Positions 8,923-17,348 of a stretch of 58,815 nt of DNA are shown in pieces (the stretch's first letter is position 1; each line of letters begins with the position of its first letter). This stretch comes from Acidobacteriota bacterium. GTDB taxonomy: Bacteria > Actinomycetota > Acidimicrobiia > Acidimicrobiales > RAAP-2. A program made the translations under genes and the position numbers. The stretch is from contig JAGXAY010000004.1 in assembly GCA_018971385.1 (NCBI GenBank), forward strand, positions 1 through 58,815, written 5' to 3'. The notes beneath the pieces were generated by a model. That model did not search any database. It had not been told where the DNA came from and saw only the letters and a list, made by a program, of their open reading frames with translations.

Positions 8923-9093
8923 ATGGCGGTCCGAGCGTTCGAGTGGAGCCACGACGAACCCGTCGTGTTGAAGGTGGTGGCCCCGACGCGTCGGGACTTA
9001 CGCCGGGCTCGTCAGCGCTACGCCGCCGTAGCTCTGGGAGCGCTCGGTCTCCCCTTCGTGATCGCGGTTGTCGTGATCGGAGTCGTGCACTGA
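8923..9093 (+). CDS. Small single-pass membrane protein of unknown function
   Basis: The ATG at 8923 opens a 56-residue frame ending in TGA at 9091-9093. The first 32 residues are polar and basic toward the end (RRDLRRARQRY), followed by one hydrophobic segment of about 22 residues (ALGALGLPFVIAVVVIGVV) ending in a final histidine. By the positive-inside rule the N-terminus should face the cytosol. I do not recognise a family. It fills the gap between nadD and rsfS, with 10 bases before it and 20 after it, and a -10-like box before the start. Codon use resembles its neighbours. Confidence 0.6.
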   Translation: MAVRAFEWSHDEPVVLKVVAPTRRDLRRARQRYAAVALGALGLPFVIAVVVIGVVH

Positions 9094-9113
9094 GCGAGCG
9101 CCCCCGTACCCCG

Positions 9114-9473
9114 ATGCCGGAGTTCAGTGCCGCCCTGTGTGAGGGGGCCCTGCGAGGCATCGACGAGAAGTTGGGGGTGGACCCGGTGATCCTCGACGTG
9201 CGGGGCCTGATCGACGCCTTCGACGCGATGGTGATCTGTCACGGTCGCAACGATCGTCAGGTGAGAGCCATCGCCGAGGAGATTGAACGTCAGATCGACG
9301 TGGCCGAGTCGGTCAAGCCACTGCGCGTGGAGGGCTGGGCGAGTGCGGAGTGGATCGCCCTCGACTACGGCGACGTGGTCGTGCACGTCTTCGACGAGCC
9401 GGTACGTGAGTACTACGACTTAGAGCACCTCTGGCGAGGAGCTCGCGCCGAGCGTCCCCTCCCGAAGGTCTAA
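9114..9473 (+). CDS. rsfS: Ribosomal silencing factor RsfS (Iojap family)
   Basis: The 119-residue product binds ribosomal protein L14 in this family and blocks 30S-50S joining when nutrients are scarce. The fold is recognisable: VILDVRGLIDAFDAMVIC in the first third, then RQVRAIAEEIE, and the closing segment WIALDYGDVVVHVFDEPVREYYDLEHLW, whose core GDVVVHVF and YYDLE is diagnostic. The ATG at 9114 is the only start that gives the expected length. The TAA is interlocked with the stop of the convergent lipoprotein gene (shared CTAA), which leaves no space for a terminator. Confidence 0.92.
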   Translation: MPEFSAALCEGALRGIDEKLGVDPVILDVRGLIDAFDAMVICHGRNDRQVRAIAEEIERQIDVAESVKPLRVEGWASAEWIALDYGDVVVHVFDEPVREYYDLEHLWRGARAERPLPKV

Positions 9474-10054
9474 GTCGCCGACGAGGGCGCGAGCCAGGTT
9501 CGCGCCTCGGCGAGCGTGACGGTGGCGACGGTGAGAGACCCTTCGGGCACGGTGAGCGGTTCGTGGTCCACCTCAATACTGAGTGACTGCACCGGCCCCC
9601 AGGCGGCCGCACTGAGGAGGAGCTGAGCCGCCGCGATCGTGCGGGAGCGTCCGGTGACGAGAGCGAAGGGTGCGGAGACCTCCACGACGAGTCGGGTGCC
9701 CTCGAGTTGAACGGACAGCAGTTGACTGTCGGACGGGACTCGAGTTCCGAGTCCCTGGGCCGCCTCCGCGGTGGTCAGACCCGCGGGGAGCTGGGACAAC
9801 ACCGCCGCCAGGGTGGCCGGAGCGGGGACGAGGCGAGCGACCGGAACGAGGAATCCCGAGGCCGTGAGGAAGTAGACCGAGCGGTGGGTGTAGACGATGC
9901 GCTGGGACGGTGAGAACGGCAACGTCGGCGCGAGGAGGTCGAAGGGAATCGTGCCGTCGGGTTGAGTACTGATCGGAGTCGTCGAGACCAGGGTGCACCC
10001 GCTGAGGGCGAGGCCCGCGAGAAGCAGCAACCCGACTCGACGGAGGGCGCTCAC
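9470..10054 (-). CDS. GerMN-domain lipoprotein, shortened LpqB-like protein
   Basis: The 194-residue product has a lipoprotein signal: a basic start, a leucine-rich core and a lipobox LSGC with the cysteine at residue 20. The mature part fits one GerMN domain (VYFLTASGFLVPVAR, then LPAGLTTAEAAQGLGTRVP). It is the last gene of an mtrA-mtrB operon, exactly where actinobacteria carry lpqB. LpqB is normally about 580 residues, with GerMN followed by a large propeller domain. Here only the GerMN part exists and the gene ends against rsfS. The GTG overlaps the stop of the kinase gene (GTGA), so synthesis is coupled. The likely role is an extracytoplasmic modulator of the kinase. Confidence 0.8.
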   Translation of the reverse strand: MSALRRVGLLLLAGLALSGCTLVSTTPISTQPDGTIPFDLLAPTLPFSPSQRIVYTHRSVYFLTASGFLVPVARLVPAPATLAAVLSQLPAGLTTAEAAQGLGTRVPSDSQLLSVQLEGTRLVVEVSAPFALVTGRSRTIAAAQLLLSAAAWGPVQSLSIEVDHEPLTVPEGSLTVATVTLAEARTWLAPSSAT

Positions 10055-11430
10055 GTCGCCTCCCCTCTCGCCAGTCGGACGACGAAGCGCGATCCCCCGG
10101 ACGGGGCGGCCTCGACCCAGATATCGCCCCCCATGGCCCGGACGTGCTCGCGCGCGAGCGCCAGTCCGATACCGGAACCGGTCACCCCGGCCCGATCGGA
10201 GGCGGCGCGTCCGCGATGGAATCTCTCAAAGACCGCCTCCCGTTCATCCTCGGGAATACCGGGTCCGTCGTCGTCCACGACAACCTCCGGCCCGGTCTCG
10301 CTGGAGCGCACCGTGACGAGAGTGACGCCCTGGGCGTAGCGCTGGGCGTTCTCGAACAGGTTGGCGAGCACCCGTTCGAAGCGTCGACGGTCGACGAGGA
10401 CGAGGGGTGAGTCGCCCTCGTTGCGCACGGTGACCTCCCCGATCTCGAGACGGCGTCGCACCGACTCCACCGCGTAGCGGGTGAGAGTGGCGAGGTCGAG
10501 AGTCTCCAGTTGAAACTCGAGAACTCCGGCGTCGGCCTTCGATATCTCCAGCAGATCTTCCACGAGTCGTTGGAAGATGCGCACGTTGGTGGAGAGCACC
10601 GCCACGCTCTGGGCCGCCTCGGGGGTGAGGTCGTCTCGTTGAGCCTCGAGGAGGGAGATCGCCGTCACGAGGGAGGTGAGGGGGGTACGTAGTTCGTGGG
10701 ACACGTCGGCCGCGAAACGAGTGTCACGCTCGATGCGCTGGGCCAGTTGATCGACCATGGTGTTAAAGGCGTCGACGAGGGACTCCACTTCACTCCCGCC
10801 CCCGCGCGTGGTGACTCGGATGGAGAGGTCCCCGCCGGCCACGTCGTGGGCCGCCGCGGCCGCGGCCACGAGGGGGGCGGTCGTGCGTCTCGTGGCCCAC
10901 GCGGCGATGACGCTCCCGACGAGGGCCGTGGCGAGCGCGCCGAGGGCGACGAGCCAGAGCAGGGTTTCGAGGGTGGAGGTGGTGTCGGCGAGGTTGAAGA
11001 CTTCGTACATCTGGGCGGACACCGCCGGGATGGGTACTCCCACGAGGTAGCGGGCTTGGCCGGCGACGGAGGTGACTCCCGTCACCACGTGGTCGAGGTC
11101 CACGAGACGGATGGCCGACGAGGGCACGAAGGTCAGGGCGGCCTGGGGTCGAGCGACTTGCCACTCACCGTCGACGCGAACAAAGACCTGGGAGTTGGCG
11201 GTTTGCTGGAGGGCGGTCGCCGCGGCGGCGATCTCTTCGGGATGGGCCGCGAGGGTGGCGCGAAAAAGGGCGGCGTTGGCGTAGGCCTGGCGACGATCGG
11301 ACCGCTCCTGCTGGGCGAGGGTGAGGTGGCGCGTGGCGAGCAGAGTGATGGCCCCCGTCAGACTGGTGAGGGAGACCGCGGTCACCACCAGTACGACGAC
11401 GAGACGAAGCCGCAGGGTGGTGCGACCCAC
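10051..11430 (-). CDS. mtrB: MtrB-like sensor histidine kinase
   Basis: The 459-residue membrane kinase has a first membrane helix at about 9-32, an extracytoplasmic sensor region of about 120 residues, a second helix at about 156-178, a HAMP linker, a HisKA domain with phospho-accepting histidine 245 in [11 protein letters not shown], and a HATPase domain with the N box LFENAQRY, G1 DDDGPGIP and G2 GSGIGLALA. Gene order (regulator, kinase, GerMN lipoprotein) identifies it with MtrB, which in other actinobacteria links cell-wall synthesis and division to gene expression. The GTG at 11430 overlaps the regulator stop by one base. The sensor domain is too divergent to name a ligand. Confidence 0.87.
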   Translation of the reverse strand: MGRTTLRLRLVVVLVVTAVSLTSLTGAITLLATRHLTLAQQERSDRRQAYANAALFRATLAAHPEEIAAAATALQQTANSQVFVRVDGEWQVARPQAALTFVPSSAIRLVDLDHVVTGVTSVAGQARYLVGVPIPAVSAQMYEVFNLADTTSTLETLLWLVALGALATALVGSVIAAWATRRTTAPLVAAAAAAHDVAGGDLSIRVTTRGGGSEVESLVDAFNTMVDQLAQRIERDTRFAADVSHELRTPLTSLVTAISLLEAQRDDLTPEAAQSVAVLSTNVRIFQRLVEDLLEISKADAGVLEFQLETLDLATLTRYAVESVRRRLEIGEVTVRNEGDSPLVLVDRRRFERVLANLFENAQRYAQGVTLVTVRSSETGPEVVVDDDGPGIPEDEREAVFERFHRGRAASDRAGVTGSGIGLALAREHVRAMGGDIWVEAAPSGGSRFVVRLARGEAT

Positions 11431-12104
11431 TAGAACACCAACTTGTACCCCAACCCGCGAACCGTGAGGAGGTGCTCGGGGGCCGCCGGATCGGCCTCGA
11501 TTTTGACGCGAAGGCGGCGCACGTGCACGTCGACCAACCGAGTGTCCCCGAAGTAGTCGTAGTGCCAGACTCGCTCGAGGAGGTCCTCGCGGGAGAGCAC
11601 CTTGCCGTCCATTCGGGCGAGTTCGATCAGGAGGCGAAACTCCGTGGCCGTGAGGTGCACCTCGTGACCCTCGGCGTCGAGAACCACGCCTTCGGCGGGC
11701 GAGACGCGCAGCGGACCCACGCGAAACTCCGGGGCCACCTGGTCGGGGCGTCGACGCAGGTGCGCCTTCATCCGAGCGAGGAGTTCGGGGGCGGCGAAGG
11801 GCTTGGTCACGTAGTCGTCGGCGCCCGCCTCGAGCCCGGCCACCACGTCACGCGTGTCGTCGCGCGCCGAGACCACCAAGATGGGAACGTCGCTCTTGCG
11901 GCGCAGGCGCCGGGTGGCTTCGAGGCCGGAGAGGCCCGGCAACATGATGTCCACCAGACACAAGTCGGCGCCGAGTCGCTCGAAGTCCGCCAGGGCGTCT
12001 TCGGCGTTGGCGTGGGCGGTGACGTCGTAGCCCTCACGAGTCAGGAGCAGAGCGAGAGTGGAACGGATTCCCTCGTCGTCGTCAATAACCATGATGCGTG
12101 GCAC
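11430..12104 (-). CDS. mtrA: MtrA-like OmpR-family response regulator
   Basis: The 224-residue DNA-binding regulator has a receiver domain with the acidic pocket DDD at 8-10, phospho-acceptor Asp52 in LVDIMLPG, and Lys101 in DDYVTKPF. The C-terminal winged-helix domain contains [15 protein letters not shown] and [15 protein letters not shown] and ends [10 protein letters not shown], as in MtrA. The GTG at 12104 has GGGAGG a few bases upstream, so translation uses a leader. It heads the operon with the kinase and lipoprotein genes. A dyad at 12141-12159 between its promoter and that of xerC may be an operator. Confidence 0.88.
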   Translation of the reverse strand: MPRIMVIDDDEGIRSTLALLLTREGYDVTAHANAEDALADFERLGADLCLVDIMLPGLSGLEATRRLRRKSDVPILVVSARDDTRDVVAGLEAGADDYVTKPFAAPELLARMKAHLRRRPDQVAPEFRVGPLRVSPAEGVVLDAEGHEVHLTATEFRLLIELARMDGKVLSREDLLERVWHYDYFGDTRLVDVHVRRLRVKIEADPAAPEHLLTVRGLGYKLVF

Positions 12105-12124
12105 GGTGACCTCCCTTCGGGCTC

Positions 12125-12130
12125 ACCTTA
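12125..12130 (-). promoter_or_regulatory. Putative -10 box for the mtrAB-lipoprotein operon
   Basis: On the minus strand this reads TAAGGT, about 20 bases before the GTG of mtrA, which leaves room for a short leader with the Shine-Dalgarno GGGAGG. The -35 region would fall within or next to the dyad at 12141-12159. Confidence 0.4.
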
Positions 12131-12140
12131 CTCAGCCGGT

Positions 12141-12159
12141 AACGTCCACCACGGACGTT
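12141..12159. promoter_or_regulatory. Dyad between divergent mtrA and xerC promoters, candidate operator
   Basis: AACGTCC at 12141-12147 and GGACGTT at 12153-12159 form a perfect 7-base inverted repeat with a 5-base centre. The symmetry continues with CCGG on both outer sides (12136-12139 and 12160-12163), with one extra T on the left. It lies between the two -10 boxes, where a bound dimer could affect both genes. The protein is unknown; autoregulation by the adjacent MtrA is one possibility, though OmpR-type regulators usually prefer direct repeats. Confidence 0.4.
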
Positions 12160-12169
12160 CCGGTTTCGG

Positions 12170-12175
12170 TACCCT
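12170..12175 (+). promoter_or_regulatory. -10 box of a leaderless promoter for xerC
   Basis: TACCCT lies seven bases before the GTG at 12183, the same geometry as several other genes in the window. The dyad at 12141-12159 would cover the -35 position. Confidence 0.45.
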
Positions 12176-12182
12176 TACGATT

Positions 12183-13076
12183 GTGACCGCGTACGACGAG
12201 ATCGGTGCCGCGTGGGAACTCGAGGAGTTCGCGCGCTCCCTCGGGGCAAGGGACCGTTCGGCCCATACGGTGCGGGCCTACCGGGGAGATCTCGTCACCC
12301 TGGTCGACTGGGGGGGCCTCGACTCCCCGGACCTCGTCTCTCTTGCGACGCTGCGGGAGTTTCTCGCCGACCGGCTCGATCACGGCGACAGTACGGCGAC
12401 TCTCACCAGACGGCGCGCCGCCCTTCGGACCTACTTCGACTGGCGGGTGGAGTCGGGTCGCCAGTCCGAGTCGCCGGCCCGGCGCCTCTCGGCACCCCGC
12501 GCGAAGAGGCGTCTGCCCGATCTCGCCACTCGCGACGATCTGGAACGTTTGCTCGACGCTCCGTGGGAGGACGACCCGTGGGCCCGGCGCGACCGCGCGG
12601 TGGGCGAGATTCTCTACGGATCGGGTCTGCGGGTGAGTGAACTCTGCGGACTGGCCGTGGGCGACCTCGACCTCGACGAGGGGTGGTTGCGCGTACTCGG
12701 TAAGGGGCGTAAGGAGCGGGTCGTCCCCCTGCACCCCCGGGGCGTTCACGCGGTGGGGGAGTGGCGTCGAGTCCGGGCCCAGGTGGCCGGCGCCGACGCC
12801 GGCGAGTCGCTCTTCGTCAATCGACGCGGTCGGCCTCTCGGTCCCCGAGACGTCCATCGCCTCCTCGAGCGTCGTCTGGGGCGACCGCTTCATCCCCACG
12901 CCCTACGCCACACGTTCGCCACCCACCTCCTCGAAGGCGGAGCGGACCTGCGCGTGGTGCAAGAGATGTTGGGTCACGCCAACTTGTCGACCACCCAGAT
13001 CTACACCCACGTGTCCAAATCCCACCTCCAGTCCGTCCATCGCGTGACCCATCCCCGGGGTGGGGCCCTCGACTAG
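12183..13076 (+). CDS. xerC: Tyrosine recombinase XerC/XerD family
   Basis: The 297-residue recombinase has an N-terminal SAM-like core-binding domain (to about residue 105) and a catalytic domain with all expected residues: Arg150 (GSGLRVSEL), Lys174 (GKGRKERV), His239-x-x-Arg242, His265 (LGHANLST) and the nucleophile Tyr274 (IYTHV). The family resolves chromosome dimers at dif in concert with FtsK, and an ftsK gene lies at 38065. Its place directly before rpsB is the usual actinobacterial context, which argues for the housekeeping Xer protein rather than a mobile-element integrase. The GTG at 12183 follows a -10 box. Confidence 0.9.
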   Translation: MTAYDEIGAAWELEEFARSLGARDRSAHTVRAYRGDLVTLVDWGGLDSPDLVSLATLREFLADRLDHGDSTATLTRRRAALRTYFDWRVESGRQSESPARRLSAPRAKRRLPDLATRDDLERLLDAPWEDDPWARRDRAVGEILYGSGLRVSELCGLAVGDLDLDEGWLRVLGKGRKERVVPLHPRGVHAVGEWRRVRAQVAGADAGESLFVNRRGRPLGPRDVHRLLERRLGRPLHPHALRHTFATHLLEGGADLRVVQEMLGHANLSTTQIYTHVSKSHLQSVHRVTHPRGGALD

Positions 13077-13079
13077 ACT
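13074..13079 (+). promoter_or_regulatory. -10 box of the rpsB operon promoter, overlapping the xerC stop
   Basis: TAGACT starts with the TAG stop of xerC. A transcript starting about seven bases downstream would have a leader of roughly 106 bases before the GTG of rpsB, containing the hairpin at 13119-13159. The -35 is not clear. Confidence 0.45.
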
Positions 13080-13118
13080 GTGTCGGCTGTCTCAGGGCGA
13101 GACGGCGTGTTAGAGAAA

Positions 13119-13159
13119 CCCCGCGGTTTGGTCCGGTCACCTTCGGGTGCTTCGCGGGG
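13119..13159 (+). promoter_or_regulatory. Nested hairpin in the rpsB leader
   Basis: CCCCGCG (13119-13125) pairs with CGCGGGG (13153-13159). Inside, CACC (13138-13141) and GGTG (13146-13149) close a TTCG tetraloop. No T-run follows, so it is not an intrinsic terminator. It stands 32 bases before the rpsB start and could be a site for S2 feedback or mRNA stability. Confidence 0.5.
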
Positions 13160-13191
13160 GTTAGAACCGAACGAAACGGAAGAGGAATATC

Positions 13192-13911
13192 GTGGCTCTC
13201 GTCACTCTGCAGGAACTGTTGGACGCCGGTGTGCACTTCGGGCACCAGACCCGGCGTTGGAACCCCAAAATGCGCCGATTCATTCTCGGCGAGCGCAACG
13301 GGATCTACCTCATCGATCTGCGCAAGACCCTCGTGGGCATCGAATCGAGCTACGCCTACGTGCGTGACTTGGTGGCCCAGGGTGGCACCATCTTGTTCGT
13401 GGGGACGAAGAAGCAGACCCAGGGACCGGTGGCGGACTACGCCGCGGCCTGCGGAATGCCGTTCGTCAACCAGCGTTGGCTCGGCGGAATGCTGACCAAC
13501 TTCTCCACCGTGGCCGGGCGCGTGAAGCGCATGATGGAGTTGCGCGCCATGGAGCGTGCCGGCGACTTCGAGGGCATGCCGAAGCGCGAGGCCCTGCGCC
13601 ACCAGCGCGAACTCGAGAAGCTGAACCGCAACCTCTCCGGTATCGCGGGACTCGACCGCGTGCCCGACGCCGTCTTCGTCATCGACACGAAGAAGGAGCA
13701 CATCGCCGTCACCGAGGCCCGCAAGTTGGGTCTGCCGGTCGTGGCCGTCGTCGACACCAACTGCGACCCGGACGTGATCGACTACGTCATCCCGGGTAAC
13801 GACGACGCCATTCGCTCCGGTGCGCTCCTGTGCCGCCTCATCGCCGAAGCGGTGGTCGAGGGTCGGTTTATCCGCCAGAATCGTCCCACCGTGGCCGCGA
13901 AGGCCTCGTAA
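13192..13911 (+). CDS. rpsB: 30S ribosomal protein S2
   Basis: The 239-residue product is S2. It begins with the family stretch [20 protein letters not shown] and contains [22 protein letters not shown] and [23 protein letters not shown]2 sits on the back of the small subunit head and, in other bacteria, represses its own rpsB-tsf operon. The GTG at 13192 has GGAAGAGGA at a proper distance. The gene opens the long operon that runs at least to ispG. The leader hairpin before it is a candidate control site. Confidence 0.97.
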   Translation: MALVTLQELLDAGVHFGHQTRRWNPKMRRFILGERNGIYLIDLRKTLVGIESSYAYVRDLVAQGGTILFVGTKKQTQGPVADYAAACGMPFVNQRWLGGMLTNFSTVAGRVKRMMELRAMERAGDFEGMPKREALRHQRELEKLNRNLSGIAGLDRVPDAVFVIDTKKEHIAVTEARKLGLPVVAVVDTNCDPDVIDYVIPGNDDAIRSGALLCRLIAEAVVEGRFIRQNRPTVAAKAS

Positions 13912-13964
13912 GTCGCCTCACCCCATTTTCGACTCGTTACTCAAAGTTAAGGAGAGTTCACAAG

Positions 13965-14756
13965 GTGTCCTACACCGCTAAGGACGTACAGAAGCTTCGC
14001 CAGACCACCGGCGTGGGAATGATGGACGCGAAGAAGGCCCTCGACGCCACGGACGGGGACTTCGACGCCGCCGTCAAGCACCTCCGGGTGCAGGGTCTCG
14101 CCTCGGCCGCCAAGCGGGCCGAGCGTGAAGCCAGTGAGGGAGCCATCGCCGTCGTACGCGACGGACGGGCCGCCGCCCTCGTCGAGCTGCGCTGCGAGAC
14201 GGACTTCGTCGCGAAGTCGGACGACTTCACCTCCCTCGCGGACGAGATGGCCGCGCGGGTGGCCGCCGACGGGGAAGGGGCCGTGGCCGAGTTCCAGGAG
14301 CGCATCGAGACTCTGCTCACGACGCTCAAGGAGAACATCTCGGTGGGTCGCGTCATTCGCCTGGTCGCCGGGGAGGGTGAGGTCATCAACACCTACCTCC
14401 ACCAGCAGTCGGACCGCGGCGTCAACGGGGTAATCGTCGTGGTGAACGGCGGGGACGACGAGTTGGCGCACGACATCTGCGTCCACGCCGCCTTCGCCAA
14501 GCCGGCCTACCTCCGTCGTGACGACGTGCCCGCCGAGGAGATCGACCGGGAGCGCCAGACCGTCGAGGAGATCTCTCGTAATGAGGGTAAGCCCGAGGCC
14601 GCTCTCCCGAAGATCATCGAAGGTCGTCTGAACGCCTGGTTCAAGGACCGGGTCCTCCTGGAGCAGCCCTACGTGAAGGACGAGAAGCAGTCGGTCGAGC
14701 AGTTCATCGCCCCGGCCACCATTCGCGCGTTCGCCCAGGCCTTCATCGGAGCGTAG
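13965..14756 (+). CDS. tsf: Elongation factor Ts
   Basis: EF-Ts exchanges GDP for GTP on EF-Tu. The 263-residue product has the N-terminal UBA-like domain with KLRQTTGVGMMDAKKAL and the TDFVAKSDDF motif of the core, and ends with the expected helical region. AAGGAG at 13949-13954 serves the GTG at 13965. The 53-base gap after rpsB has no terminator, so the two are co-transcribed as in most bacteria. An earlier start inside rpsB is possible by frame but gives a non-homologous N-terminus. Confidence 0.96.
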   Translation: MSYTAKDVQKLRQTTGVGMMDAKKALDATDGDFDAAVKHLRVQGLASAAKRAEREASEGAIAVVRDGRAAALVELRCETDFVAKSDDFTSLADEMAARVAADGEGAVAEFQERIETLLTTLKENISVGRVIRLVAGEGEVINTYLHQQSDRGVNGVIVVVNGGDDELAHDICVHAAFAKPAYLRRDDVPAEEIDRERQTVEEISRNEGKPEAALPKIIEGRLNAWFKDRVLLEQPYVKDEKQSVEQFIAPATIRAFAQAFIGA

Positions 14757-14760
14757 ATCC

Positions 14761-15471
14761 GTGCGTCGCATGGTCCTCAAGCTCTCGGGAGAGGCACTCG
14801 CGTCTTCGGCGAGCGACGAGACCATCGACGCGTCGACCGTTCACTTTCTCGCCACCGAGATCGCCCGCGCCATGGATGCGGGCGATCTCGAGTTGGCGGT
14901 CGTGGTGGGTGGCGGCAACATCTGGCGAGGGGCCAAGGGTGAACTCGCCGGAATGAACCGGGCCAGTTCCGACTTGATGGGCATGCTCGGCACGGTGATT
15001 AACTCGCTCGCCCTGCAAGACGCCATCGAACGACACGGTCGAGCGACCCGGGTGATGTCGGCGCTCGAAATGGACCAGGTGGCCGAGCCCTACATTCGTC
15101 GTCGCGCGGTGCGGCACCTCGAAAAGGGGAGAGTCGTCATCTTCGCGGCCGGGATGGGTAACCCGTACTTCACCACCGACACTCCGGCGGCCCAACGAGC
15201 CGCCGAAATTGAGGCGGACATCGTTCTGAAGGGTACCCACGGTGGCGTCGACGGCGTCTACGACTGCGACCCGCGTCAGTTCCCCGAGGCCACGCGCTAC
15301 GAACGAATCTCCTTCGATGAGGTGATCGCGAAGAATCTGCGCGTCATGGACATGACGGCCATCACCTTCTGCAAGGACAACCACTTAGCCCTGCGGGTTT
15401 TCGACGTCATGGCACCGAATAACCTCAGTCGCGCACTTCGGGGTGACGCCGTCGGTACGCTGGTGAACTAA
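14761..15471 (+). CDS. pyrH: UMP kinase
   Basis: PyrH phosphorylates UMP to UDP, feeding pyrimidine nucleotide and cell-wall precursor pools. The 236-residue amino acid kinase fold protein starts with VLKLSGEALA, then has VVVGGGNIWRG, GTPAAQ-like TDTPAAQRAAEIEAD and the MDMTAITFC segment near the C-terminus. The GTG at 14761 comes five bases after the tsf stop, with GGAG at 14749-14752. Its stop shares one base with the start of frr. Confidence 0.95.
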   Translation: MRRMVLKLSGEALASSASDETIDASTVHFLATEIARAMDAGDLELAVVVGGGNIWRGAKGELAGMNRASSDLMGMLGTVINSLALQDAIERHGRATRVMSALEMDQVAEPYIRRRAVRHLEKGRVVIFAAGMGNPYFTTDTPAAQRAAEIEADIVLKGTHGGVDGVYDCDPRQFPEATRYERISFDEVIAKNLRVMDMTAITFCKDNHLALRVFDVMAPNNLSRALRGDAVGTLVN

Positions 15472-16040
15472 TGGAAAACGAACTCGTTGAAATCATGCTG
15501 GAAGAGACCCGGGAGAAGATGGCCCGCGCCATCGAGCACGTGAAGCACGAGTTCGCCTCGGTGCGCACCGGCCGCGCCAGTGCGTCCCTCGTCGAGAACC
15601 TCACCGTCGAGTACTACGGCACCGAAGCCCCCCTCAAGCAGTTGGCCGGTTTCTCGGTGCCCGAGTCCCGCCTTCTCGTGGTCTCGCCCTACGACAAGGG
15701 CTCCCTCGGCGCGATCGAGAAGGCCATCGGCAACGCCAATCTCGGACTCAATCCGAGTAACGACGGGAACGTCATCCGACTCAACTTTCCGGCCCTCACC
15801 GAGGAGCGTCGTCGCGACTTCGTCAAGCTGGTGAAGCAGAAGGCCGAGGACGGCAAGGTTGCGGTGCGCGGTGTGCGCCGTCACGCCCGCCAGGAGATCG
15901 ACACCCTCGAAAAGGATCACGGTCTGCCGAAGGACGAGGTCGAGCGGCTCGAGAAGGTTCTCGACAAGATGACCCAGGACGAAGTGGCGACCATCGACGG
16001 CCTCCTCGCCCACAAGGAACAGGAACTTCTTGAGGTCTGA
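15471..16040 (+). CDS. frr: Ribosome recycling factor
   Basis: RRF with EF-G splits the post-termination ribosome. The 189-residue product matches the family in length and motifs: VRTGRASASLVENL, YYGTEAPLKQLA, IRLNFPALTEERRRDFVK, and VRRHARQEIDTLEKD. The ATG at 15471 uses the last A of the pyrH TAA, giving tight coupling. The 3' end overlaps the TTG start of cdsA by eleven bases. Confidence 0.96.
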   Translation: MENELVEIMLEETREKMARAIEHVKHEFASVRTGRASASLVENLTVEYYGTEAPLKQLAGFSVPESRLLVVSPYDKGSLGAIEKAIGNANLGLNPSNDGNVIRLNFPALTEERRRDFVKLVKQKAEDGKVAVRGVRRHARQEIDTLEKDHGLPKDEVERLEKVLDKMTQDEVATIDGLLAHKEQELLEV

Positions 16041-17346
16041 GGACGGCACCCTGGACGAGCCCACGGGCGAGGTCCCGGTGGTGAGCCCCTTCGACACTCG
16101 AGTGCGGGTGACCGGAGCGGAAGTGGCCCACGCCACCGGCGAGGTGCCCCGGGTGGATCCGACGACACTCCTGCAGCCCTGGACCGACGCCCCGACGGGT
16201 CAAGTACCGATCGTCGTCGCTCGCGATCAGGCCGACGCGGTCGACCCGTGGTCCAACATCCCCGCCCCGTCGTGGCGTGAAGGGGAAGCGGACTGGACCG
16301 CCCACGACGAGAGTTTTGACGCGTCCTTCCTCGGAGTTGATCCCGTGGCCCCGGTGGAGACGCCGAGTTCGTGGGCCCAGACCGCTCCCGACGCCGAGTC
16401 GGACGAGGAGGAGCTGCGCTTCGACGAGGTGCGTCGTCCCGCACCGGTGGACGAGCCCCAACGTCAGTGGCGCACCCGACACCACCAGCGCAGTAACCCC
16501 CTGGAGGGGCGCGCCGTGCGATCGGGGGGTAACCGCAGCGTCGCCCTGGCGACTCTCACCGGCATCGCCCTCGTGGTGGTCGTCCTGGCGATCTTCTACG
16601 CCGGACCCGTCGCCGTGGCGGTGCTGGTCACCGTGGTTCTCGCCCTCGGAGCGGCGGAGGTCTTCGCCGGCTACCGGGCCGCGGGCGCCCATCCCGCCAC
16701 AATCCTCGGAATTGCCGCGGTCGTCCTGCTGAGTGTGGGCGTGTACGAGAAGGGCCCCTCGGCCGTCGCCCCCCTCGCCACCCTGCTCATCGTCTTCGGG
16801 TTCGTGTGGTACCTGAACGCGGAAAAGACGGTCGACGTCGTCGACGGGTTCGGTGTCACGGTGTTCGTGTTCACCTGGGTGGGCGTTCTCGGGACCTCGG
16901 CGATGGCGATGATCTCGCCCCACGCCTACGTTGGTCGACACGGACTGGCCTACACCCTCGCCACGATTCTGCTCACCGTCGCGAACGACTCGGGGGCACT
17001 CTTCGTGGGTCGCTGGTTCGGCAAGCGTCCCCTGAACGCCCGTCTCTCTCCGAATAAGACGATTGAGGGTGTTGTGGGCGGCACCCTCGCCACTCTGGTG
17101 GTGGGGGCGCTCGTCGTGCCGCTGTCCAGTCCCTGGACCATGCGCCTCGGTCTCGAAGCCGCCATCGCCATCAGCGTCGTCGTACCCCTCGGCGACCTTC
17201 TCGAGTCGATGGTGAAGAGAACCCTCGGCATCAAGGACTTCGGGCGAGTTCTGCCCGGACACGGGGGAGTGATGGACCGTATCGACGGCCTCCTCTTCGC
17301 GCTGCCCACGATGTACTTCCTGACGCACCTCCTGCACCTGGGCTGA
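16030..17346 (+). CDS. cdsA: Phosphatidate cytidylyltransferase with long N-terminal repeat extension
   Basis: CdsA makes CDP-diacylglycerol from CTP and phosphatidic acid in the membrane. Of 438 residues the last 280 form the multi-helix enzyme, with VANDSGALFVGRWFGKRP, LSPNKTIEG and the signature LGDLLESMVKR, KDFGRVLPGHGGVMDRIDG. The first about 155 residues are an acidic, cytosolic extension with three repeats: TGEVPVVSP, TGEVPRVDP and TGQVPIVVA. The chosen start is TTG at 16030, overlapping frr, with AGGAAC just before; a GTG at 16081 is an alternative that would remove the first repeat. The family is usually 270-300 residues, so the extension is unusual. Confidence 0.9.
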   Translation: MRSEDGTLDEPTGEVPVVSPFDTRVRVTGAEVAHATGEVPRVDPTTLLQPWTDAPTGQVPIVVARDQADAVDPWSNIPAPSWREGEADWTAHDESFDASFLGVDPVAPVETPSSWAQTAPDAESDEEELRFDEVRRPAPVDEPQRQWRTRHHQRSNPLEGRAVRSGGNRSVALATLTGIALVVVVLAIFYAGPVAVAVLVTVVLALGAAEVFAGYRAAGAHPATILGIAAVVLLSVGVYEKGPSAVAPLATLLIVFGFVWYLNAEKTVDVVDGFGVTVFVFTWVGVLGTSAMAMISPHAYVGRHGLAYTLATILLTVANDSGALFVGRWFGKRPLNARLSPNKTIEGVVGGTLATLVVGALVVPLSSPWTMRLGLEAAIAISVVVPLGDLLESMVKRTLGIKDFGRVLPGHGGVMDRIDGLLFALPTMYFLTHLLHLG

Positions 17347-17348
17347 CC

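Noticed and set aside
12183-13076. Tyrosine recombinase considered as an integrase of a mobile element
   Set aside because: It sits directly before rpsB in the standard actinobacterial order. There are no attachment repeats, tRNA target or phage genes nearby, and base composition matches the neighbours.
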